64,000 nt of DNA from DASPJQ01 sp035299065 (GTDB taxonomy: Bacteria; Bacteroidota; Bacteroidia; Flavobacteriales_D; UBA2798), in NCBI GenBank assembly GCA_035299065.1, contig DATGXI010000066.1, forward strand, positions 10,354 through 74,353. Reading direction: 5' to 3'. The notes under the pieces were generated by a model. It ran no database searches. It was not told the DNA's origin and saw only the letters and a program-made list of their open reading frames with translations. Numbering within the stretch: the stretch's first letter is position 1; every line of letters starts with the position of its first letter. The position numbers and the translations under genes are program-made. Of the stretch, positions 58,250-64,000 are shown in pieces.

Positions 58250-58681
58250 TCAGGCTTTGCCGGTTTGTTCAACCCCATCATGTATTGCATTTATAAGTGC
58301 CTGGGTGTTTATATCGGCCAGTGTTTTGAATTTAATGCAATACCCGCTTATACTGGCCTTACCCAGTTTTTCTCCATAGGTGTGCGCTAAATATTTCTTA
58401 TCCCGAATGCCCATGACATACACGGAGATGCCGGTGGTGTTGGCGCTCAAGCCAATTTGATAAAATTCCCGTGTTTTACCATCCGCATATTTTATCGTGT
58501 AAGATCCATAGCCTATATTGGGGTTGGAAACAATTTTTCCTTTTTCGTCTTTCCCGTCCAGGAACCATAATTTGCATTTTGGCATTGCCTGCAAAATGGT
58601 TGTATGAAGCGCTTCCATGTCGCTGCGCTTTGGTTCAGCCTGGCTGGCAATGTATGCCTTGATTTGTGCCTGTACGCTCAT
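58250..58681 (-). CDS. DUF1801 family protein
   Basis: About 143 residues from MSVQAQIKAYIASQ. It shows PKRSDMEALHTTILQAMPKC and the later GYGSYTIKYADGKTREFYQI, SVYVMGIRDKKYLAHTYGEK, as in the YdhG/DUF1801 fold. Function unknown. Confidence 0.78.
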   Translation of the reverse strand: MSVQAQIKAYIASQAEPKRSDMEALHTTILQAMPKCKLWFLDGKDEKGKIVSNPNIGYGSYTIKYADGKTREFYQIGLSANTTGISVYVMGIRDKKYLAHTYGEKLGKASISGYCIKFKTLADINTQALINAIHDGVEQTGKA

Positions 58682-58795
58682 ACTAACAATTGATTTATTC
58701 AGGTACAAATCTACGCTAAATAGAATTTCATTGAAACCGGATTGCGACAATAAGAGGGGGTAAAAGCGAAACAGTTCAACATAAAATTTAGTTTA

Positions 58796-59275
58796 TCAGG
58801 ATTTATTCAGCACATCTGTGGCTGTTTTATGGCCCAGTTGTTCGGCTAATCCTACCAGAATGCCTTCGGGGCCGCGCATGTAACAAAGTTTGTATATGTT
58901 TTCATACGTCATAACCTCACCAACAAGCTGCGCACCGTTTTTGACAAGTTTTGCCACCAATGCGTCAAGATTTTCAACCGTGAACATAACACGCAAATAA
59001 CCCAATGCATTCACCGGGGCGTTGCGGTGGTCTTCAATGGTAGCTGGTGCAATGAAGCGTGAAATTTCCAGCCGGTTGTGCCCGTCAGGTGTAACCATCA
59101 TGGCAATTTCCACCGATTGATTCCCCAATCCTGTTACGCGGCCTGCCCATTCGCCTTCAACCATCATTCTTCCTTCAAGGGTCAATCCAATTTCTTCAAA
59201 AAAACTTATGGCTTTGTCAAGCGACTCTACAACAATGCCAACATTGTGCATGATGGGTAATTTGGTTTTTGTCAT
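58796..59275 (-). CDS. glyoxalase/VOC family protein
   Basis: 159 residues with IMHNVGIVVESLDKAISFFE (metal-type His), NRLEISRFIAP, and YMRGPEGILVGLAEQLG (second-module Glu-type end). Complete two-module VOC protein; substrate unknown. Confidence 0.85.
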   Translation of the reverse strand: MTKTKLPIMHNVGIVVESLDKAISFFEEIGLTLEGRMMVEGEWAGRVTGLGNQSVEIAMMVTPDGHNRLEISRFIAPATIEDHRNAPVNALGYLRVMFTVENLDALVAKLVKNGAQLVGEVMTYENIYKLCYMRGPEGILVGLAEQLGHKTATDVLNKS

Positions 59276-59331
59276 TTTAAAATTGAATAAGGTTTAGGGT
59301 TTTCATACCGTTTGTTGCAGGACATTGCTGC

Positions 59332-59616
59332 TTATTTCAATATACGGTCATACCCGGTATAGGGCCTTAACTCCATTACATTAAATTGAATGGCCCCTGA
59401 TTTTACCAATGGCAAGGTGTCCAGTAATTTTATGGCTGCATGTTTATCGGCTGTTTCCAGTATCAAAACCGCATTTTTATTTTCGGTAAAATATATTTCA
59501 CGCAGCGAACCTGAAAGGTATAAGTCATAAACGTGTTTGGCTTCATCGCTTAACACCTTTTCCATTGTGTCCCATTTTATACCTTCTACCTCATTTTCTA
59601 TGGCAAGTATTTTCAT
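59332..59616 (-). CDS. YCII-like/muconolactone isomerase-like small protein
   Basis: 94 residues with a ferredoxin-like fold pattern: EAKHVYDLYLSGSLREIYFT and AVLILETADKHAAIKLLDTL. Fits the group of dimeric alpha+beta-barrel proteins; function unknown. Confidence 0.68.
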   Translation of the reverse strand: MKILAIENEVEGIKWDTMEKVLSDEAKHVYDLYLSGSLREIYFTENKNAVLILETADKHAAIKLLDTLPLVKSGAIQFNVMELRPYTGYDRILK

Positions 59617-59621
59617 ATTTT

Positions 59622-60131
59622 TTAGGCTTTTAAAACTTTTTCAAATGCTTTTCGGGGGCTGCCGTTAAAATAAACTTCACCGCAATAAATATAGTTTAAT
59701 TTTTCCAGTATGCGCAGCATGGCAGGGTTGTCAAAATTGGTGTCGACTTTTATGCTGTAAATGTTGTTTGCGCGCGCAAAATCTTCAACATGGGCAAACA
59801 TGTTTTGCACCAGGCCTTTTCCTAAATGCGCCTCTGAAACAGCTACCCTGTGTACCACCACAAAATCACTTGTTGTGAGCCATTTCCCGTTAATTTCAAG
59901 GTAAGCGGGCTCATCGTTTACCAGCACAGCGCTATACGCAACAATTGTTTCACCATTAGCTAAAACAAACCCTACGCCTTTTGCAATGTCGTTTGCAATT
60001 GACTCCGGATTGGGATAACCATTTTGCCATTGGTTGCTGCCATCGTTTTTCCTGCGCTGAATGGCATCCTGCAAGATTTTCCAGATTTGTGGAATTTCAG
60101 CGGGTAACGCTTTTCGGAATTGTAGCGTCAT
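59622..60131 (-). CDS. GNAT acetyltransferase
   Basis: 169 residues from MTLQFRKALPAEIPQIWKIL, which overlaps the upstream gene's stop by 4 nt (ATGA) and is preferred over the 10-residue longer frame. Acetyl-CoA-binding signature VHRVAVSEAHLGKGLVQNMF. Substrate unknown. Confidence 0.85.
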   Translation of the reverse strand: MTLQFRKALPAEIPQIWKILQDAIQRRKNDGSNQWQNGYPNPESIANDIAKGVGFVLANGETIVAYSAVLVNDEPAYLEINGKWLTTSDFVVVHRVAVSEAHLGKGLVQNMFAHVEDFARANNIYSIKVDTNFDNPAMLRILEKLNYIYCGEVYFNGSPRKAFEKVLKA

Positions 60132-60580
60132 GGCTGAATCTGATTTGGTGTCAACGTCCACAACCAGGCATCACCAATTTCATGGTCCTGCACAATTTCT
60201 GTAAACACAAATTGGTTTTTCTCTAAAATTTTTGTGGAAGCATTGTGAACAGGTGCTGTTTTTGCGGTAACAATTACATCAGGCTCGGCCTGTCGGGCTA
60301 TTTTAACCAGTTCACTGCACGCAAATGAAGCTATACCCTGGCCTTCAAATTCACTAAACGTCCAGTAAGCAATCTCGACTTTATTGCCGGTTGGTTTTCC
60401 TGTAAAACCACATGAACCCAACACCTTATTTTCGTTTACAACAATATAAGCAACCCAGGGTAAATTGAAACCAATTTTGGGATAATATTCCTCCCACATT
60501 TGCAGCAGGGTTTGGCAGTTTTCAGATTGAAACAGATCTTTGGTTTTGTCTTCGTTTTGTTGGAGTATTCTTAATTCCAT
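60128..60580 (-). CDS. GNAT acetyltransferase
   Basis: 150 residues with EIAYWTFSEFEGQGIASFAC, the acetyl-CoA P-loop-like motif, and VHNASTKILEKNQFVFTEIV near the end. It is coupled by overlap to the GNAT gene that follows, and the two resemble each other only in fold. Confidence 0.85.
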   Translation of the reverse strand: MELRILQQNEDKTKDLFQSENCQTLLQMWEEYYPKIGFNLPWVAYIVVNENKVLGSCGFTGKPTGNKVEIAYWTFSEFEGQGIASFACSELVKIARQAEPDVIVTAKTAPVHNASTKILEKNQFVFTEIVQDHEIGDAWLWTLTPNQIQP

Positions 60581-60611
60581 ACAACAAATATACTAAGGGC
60601 CCGGCCATTGT

Positions 60612-60753
60612 CACATAATTATTTTCACCTCTGCGTTCTCTGCGCCTTCTTTGCGCCCTCTGCGGTTAAAAAAGATCGGGTATCTTGTCACACAATTATT
60701 TTCACCTCTGAGTCCTCTGCGTCTTCTTTGCGCCCTCTGCGGTTAAAAAAGAA
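60612..60753. repeat. tandem CTCTGCG-type intergenic repeat, two copies
   Basis: Two ~65-nt direct copies of a unit CACAxAATTATTTTCACC-TCTGxGTxCTCTGCGxCTTC-TTTGCGCCCTCTGCGG-TTAAAAAAGA, at about 60614 and 60691. They lie in the convergence-free gap between two minus-strand genes. Same family of repeats as those near rtcB. Confidence 0.8.
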
Positions 60754-60762
60754 CAGCGCACC

Positions 60763-62568
60763 TCAATACTCCGACTTCACCAACTTCCCCTCAGCACTCA
60801 CCGTTCCAACCCAGGGTAGCTTTGTTTTATCATCGCCAGCGTTCGGGTATATTTCTCCATACACTTTTACCGATCCATCATTTTGTACTTCCATGCCTTT
60901 GGTCATGTACGTTGCATTGGCAAGCGGCTGGTAGGTAAACTGCATATCGTAAATCACTTTTCCATTTCCGTCAATTTTCGCGAGCCTTCCAATGCCAAAC
61001 GATTTTGGTTTATCGTAATACATAAAATAAACAACACATCCACCATCGGGTGTAATAATGTGCATGCCCTCTGAACTAAACGCGTCTTTTACCGTTTTTA
61101 ATTTTGTTTCCCAAATTTTTTCTCCGCTGCGCGTTAATTTTGCAATCACCTCCTCGGCCGTAAAATCATCGCCCAGGCTGCGGCTCCCGGTTACAATCAC
61201 TTTATTGTCGCTTGAAATACTTACCGATGTTGCTTTACCCATATCATATTGCCGCGGATTCAGGTCAATGTTATTTCGCTTCGCATAAATGGCACCATTG
61301 GCCAACGTTTCAGCCAGCTCCAGGCGTTTTGCCGCTGAACTTCCCGGTTCGGCTGGTTTTAAATTCTCGGGTAAGCGGTGTATGTAAATATCTCTTGGCC
61401 GTTTCAGCGAATCTTGTTTGCGTGAATGTGAATACAGCAAGCGGCCATCCATGCACGCGGTTATGTCGTGTGACATTCCACCCCTGGTGTCCAGGTCAGC
61501 CAGCAGTACCGATGTAATTAATTTCATATCGCTGCAGCTGCGGGCATCGTATACCTTGCGCGGGCATTTTTCTTCATCGTACTCAATTAAAAAATAATTG
61601 CCCGATGGGGCCAGGTAAAAATTACAAATGGTGTGGGTTGATTTTATTTTGCCAACCTGTGTGCCCAGGTCTAAATCTATTTTCACAATTTCGCCCGTTT
61701 CATAACTGCCCAACATCATGAATTTGCTATCAGGCGTAATAAAATGGCCGTAAGGCGTATCGGGAATGCGCACCGTCTTGTGTAATTTTTTGGTGCGTGT
61801 GTCAATTATGTAAGCCACCGGTTGCGCATCGGTGGGGTTATCCTTGCGCCAGGCCTTGTCACCGTATTCACTTAGTACCAGCCAGCGTCCGTCAGGGCTC
61901 AGCATGGTATGGTCCAAATGCAAATAATGCCCGCGTTTGGGTGCGTTAAGCGTAAACAGCGTATCAACCTTGCGTGTGTTTAAATCAAAGCGTGCAAGCT
62001 CGTATCTGGTAGGTTCACCAATGCGGGTTTTGTTGTCAAAGCGGTGCGCAATGGCGTAGTAATAATAATTTTCAGCGCGGTCAACACCCATGGGGTACCA
62101 GTAAATCATGTCGTGCATATCGCGTATTTTAACCAGCTCGCTCCATTGGCCGGTGGTGTGATCGTACTGGCAAATAAATTCACCCGTATTGTAATATTGG
62201 GGCCTGCGGTCAAATTTTATGGTTGATACTTTGCCGTTGTAGTGCAGTATATCACCGTTGTGCACCTGTTTCATGGCTAAGGCTTCCATGTGTGCTGCCG
62301 GAAATTTATCCATGGGCACAATCAGGTTGCTAACCTGCATGGTGGTATAATTAAGCATTTTGTACAGGTTATAGCCCTTGCCGTTTTCAAGCTGCATGGT
62401 AACCCGGCCCAGTTGGTGGTAATTGGGCGTTTTAACAGGGTCCATACCATAGCCGTAGTTGGGCTCGGTGCCTATGGCCTCGCCCTTAATTATCTCAATG
62501 TCCCAGGGTATTTGGGCTTTGGAAGCGAATGCTAATAAAAGGATTAGGAGTAGAGTAGGTGTTTTCAT
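60763..62568 (-). CDS. secreted beta-propeller protein
   Basis: About 601 residues from MKTPTLLLILLLAFASKAQ; the long frame adds 34 residues without signal character. It contains propeller-like repeats (YELARFDLNTRKVDTLFTLN, SPDGRWLVLSEYGDK, VSISSDNKVIVTGSRSLGDD). No enzymatic motif or sorting domain seen. Confidence 0.68.
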   Translation of the reverse strand: MKTPTLLLILLLAFASKAQIPWDIEIIKGEAIGTEPNYGYGMDPVKTPNYHQLGRVTMQLENGKGYNLYKMLNYTTMQVSNLIVPMDKFPAAHMEALAMKQVHNGDILHYNGKVSTIKFDRRPQYYNTGEFICQYDHTTGQWSELVKIRDMHDMIYWYPMGVDRAENYYYYAIAHRFDNKTRIGEPTRYELARFDLNTRKVDTLFTLNAPKRGHYLHLDHTMLSPDGRWLVLSEYGDKAWRKDNPTDAQPVAYIIDTRTKKLHKTVRIPDTPYGHFITPDSKFMMLGSYETGEIVKIDLDLGTQVGKIKSTHTICNFYLAPSGNYFLIEYDEEKCPRKVYDARSCSDMKLITSVLLADLDTRGGMSHDITACMDGRLLYSHSRKQDSLKRPRDIYIHRLPENLKPAEPGSSAAKRLELAETLANGAIYAKRNNIDLNPRQYDMGKATSVSISSDNKVIVTGSRSLGDDFTAEEVIAKLTRSGEKIWETKLKTVKDAFSSEGMHIITPDGGCVVYFMYYDKPKSFGIGRLAKIDGNGKVIYDMQFTYQPLANATYMTKGMEVQNDGSVKVYGEIYPNAGDDKTKLPWVGTVSAEGKLVKSEY

Positions 62569-62895
62569 AGTATGGTATGGGTAAAGATAAGCAAAGATTT
62601 TGCCATATTTATTTGGCCGGCTCAATCCCTGGCGGGGTTTGGCAGTAAAAATCAGAACCCCTTGGCTCACGTTTAAAAAGAAAAAATAACCACAAACCGG
62701 ACTTCATTTGAGATAAGAATGTGAGGTCCGTGTTTATTTTAAAGGAAAATTAAAAAAACTACAAATAATAGTCAAACCTTATTTCTGTCGATTTTATTTT
62801 TGTTATCCCAAGTAAGATTATGCTGAAAAGATTGAAACCGAACCTCATTTAAAATTAAAATAATGAGGTTTATAGTTTACCTTAAAAAAACAATT
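62569..62895. other. 327-nt intergenic region
   Basis: TATTTTTG at 62795-62802 is a good -7 box for the ORF6N gene. A GGxxCAATCCCTGGCGGGG stretch near 62622 partly recurs at about 63399. Nothing else recognised. Confidence 0.4.
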
Positions 62896-63390
62896 ATGAA
62901 TAAACTACAAAACAAGATTTATGAAATACGCAACATAAAAGTTATGCTTGACTTTGACCTTGCTGAATTGTATGGAGTCGAAACTAAAAATCTAAATAAA
63001 GCAGTGAAAAGGAATATTGACCGTTTCCCTTCCGATTTCATGTTTCAGCTTACCAGTCGTGAATGGGAAGATTTGAGGTTCCAAATTGGAACCTCAAATA
63101 AGCCGGGAGGAACCAGGTATTTACCGTATGCGTTTACCGAACAAGGTTTAGCAATGCTGAGTGGCATCCTTAATTCCAAAAAAGCCGTTCAGGTTAACAT
63201 CTCTATAATGCGCGCGTTTGTTTTGCTTCGGCAATACGCGTTAAATCATAAGGACCTATCCGAAAAATTAAAAGAACTGGAGACTAAATACAATAAGCAA
63301 TTTAAAGATGTTTATGAGGCTATAAATTATTTACTCCAAAAAGATAAAGTCAAAACACCGCAACCCGACCGAAAACGAATTGGATTTTAA
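62896..63390 (+). CDS. ORF6N-domain DNA-binding protein
   Basis: About 164 residues from MNKLQNKIYEIRNIKVMLDF. The ORF6N/KilA-N-type domain is clear: DLAELYGVETKNLNKAVKRN, FPSDFMFQLTSREWEDLRFQ and PYAFTEQGLAMLSGILNS, followed by a coiled coil (LKELETKYNKQFKDVYEAI). Such proteins come from phages and other mobile DNA, so the gene may be a remnant of one, though no other phage gene is adjacent. Confidence 0.88.
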   Translation: MNKLQNKIYEIRNIKVMLDFDLAELYGVETKNLNKAVKRNIDRFPSDFMFQLTSREWEDLRFQIGTSNKPGGTRYLPYAFTEQGLAMLSGILNSKKAVQVNISIMRAFVLLRQYALNHKDLSEKLKELETKYNKQFKDVYEAINYLLQKDKVKTPQPDRKRIGF

Positions 63391-63754
63391 CCCTAGTGGG
63401 CAATCCCTGGGAGTTAGTGTTAAAGCTCAGTACAAATTCGGTTAACAATTAAATTACCTAAACACCCTTGCAATCACGTATACGCTTTTTTACGAAAAAT
63501 TCCGGCCAGGGATAGAGGCAAATACCCCGCAGCCGCAGTTAGCTTATTTTTTTAAGAATAAAATGAGGCGAGGAGTATGGCCGATAGCCCGGTGCTTTAG
63601 CAGGCCGCCAAATTAGCCTTCAATTATGCCTTCAAAAAATCAAGACGTATAAAAAAATGAGCAGGTCCTTCAACCTCCACCGTATTCCATCAAATTTTTA
63701 ATTTTTCAAAGTCGGTTTCAGGACCTGCTCATTTTTTTGAACAAGCTGCCTGAT
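63391..63754. other. 364-nt intergenic region ending in a terminator-like structure
   Basis: AATGAGCAGGTCCT (63657-63670) and AGGACCTGCTCATT (63721-63734) are perfect inverted arms ~50 nt apart with T-runs on the outside. They probably form the terminator of the phosphatase gene entering from the right. No gene seen. Confidence 0.55.
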
Positions 63755-64000
63755 TTAAAACCGAAGGCCCGCTACCAATACATCATCGGTTTGATCGTAC
63801 CCGGTTTTAAAGGTGTTGAAGTTCTCCAAAAGATAGGTCTCTTGTTCATTAAGCGCTTGCCCCGAAATGGACTCAAGCATGCCCTTAAATTTTTTGGTGG
63901 TGATTTTTTTATTTTTGGTTCCGCCAAACTGGTCGGCATACCCATCGGTTGACAAATACACCATATCACCCTCCTGTAACTGCAATTGCACCGTTTCAAA
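63755..64000 (-). CDS. C-terminal part of a SpoIIE/PP2C-type phosphatase
   Basis: 82 codons are visible and the frame is still open at the right edge (FETVQLQLQEGDMVYLSTDG). The end of a SpoIIE-type serine phosphatase is recognisable: LSTDGYADQFGG (metal-binding Asp-Gly), LLENFNTFKTGYDQTDDVLV with the final metal Asp pair. In Bacteroidota such domains are often fused to TPR and two-component sensor parts upstream. Confidence 0.85.
   Translation of the reverse strand, partial: FETVQLQLQEGDMVYLSTDGYADQFGGTKNKKITTKKFKGMLESISGQALNEQETYLLENFNTFKTGYDQTDDVLVAGLRF

Noticed and set aside
62896..63390. Prophage at the right end of the window
   Set aside because: Only a single ORF6N gene is present, with no integrase, structural genes or attachment repeats.

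Overview
The window comes from a member of the Bacteroidota. The evidence is -7 boxes of the TAnnTTTG type, few Shine-Dalgarno sites, a T9SS-like C-terminal sorting region, a GLPGLI protein, a TonB-type outer-membrane barrel, many lipoproteins, and CCACAGAT- and CTCTGCG-type intergenic repeats. Most of it is ordinary chromosome: ileS, lspA, gpsA, map, mnmH, a two-gene stretch of kynurenine/3-hydroxyanthranilate degradation, a Na/Pi transporter with an ArsR regulator, glyoxalase-fold and GNAT genes, and many secreted proteins of unknown role.

The exceptional part is about 3.0-20.1 kb, an RNA-repair island. Its proteins are a DEDDh exonuclease, the RNA ligase RtcB, a TROVE (Ro60-like) protein, a divergent WYL regulator, a small K-x-DG RNA ligase and two overlapping RlaP-type nucleotidyltransferases. 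Two large VIT/vWA paralogs lie inside it and may be unrelated. A 23-bp palindrome, ACTACGCAA-N5-TTGCGTAGT, occurs upstream of rtcB and twice between the TROVE and WYL genes, with a degenerate version upstream of the small ligase. It marks a candidate WYL regulon.

Around these genes is an unusual minus-strand array of tRNAs and tRNA-like RNAs. At 16.1-17.2 kb there are tRNAs for Tyr, Phe, His, Ile(UAU), Pro, Thr and Gln. Three copies of a two-hairpin element sit exactly between the T-stem and the T-loop (in a Pro tRNA, a Phe tRNA and a lone T-arm). Downstream of the TROVE gene, at 12.0-13.0 kb, five copies of a motif TGCCGTA-N9/10-TACTTCG each precede an anticodon-arm-like sequence. One of these belongs to what reads as a circularly permuted tRNA-Lys(CUU) gene, with its 3' half encoded before its 5' half. 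boxA-like GTTCTTTGAAA sites punctuate the array.

Between the ligase and RlaP genes lie two tandem small ORFs of 29 and 27 codons, each followed by an intrinsic terminator. Their cores are built almost only from the seven amino acids whose tRNAs are in the array. In one ORF 14 consecutive codons are all drawn from that set, and every Ile codon in both cores is ATA, the codon read by the array's Ile(UAU) tRNA. I infer that they are translational sensors or attenuators reporting the state of this tRNA set. The combination of reserve or decoy tRNAs, a sensor ORF pair, a shared operator and repair ligases is my candidate for an undescribed system.

From 20 to 64 kb the layout is normal: metabolism and translation genes at 20-45 kb, then secreted and outer-membrane proteins and small accessory genes to the right edge, where a SpoIIE-type phosphatase is cut off. 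Coordinates and structures were worked out by eye and no searches were run.
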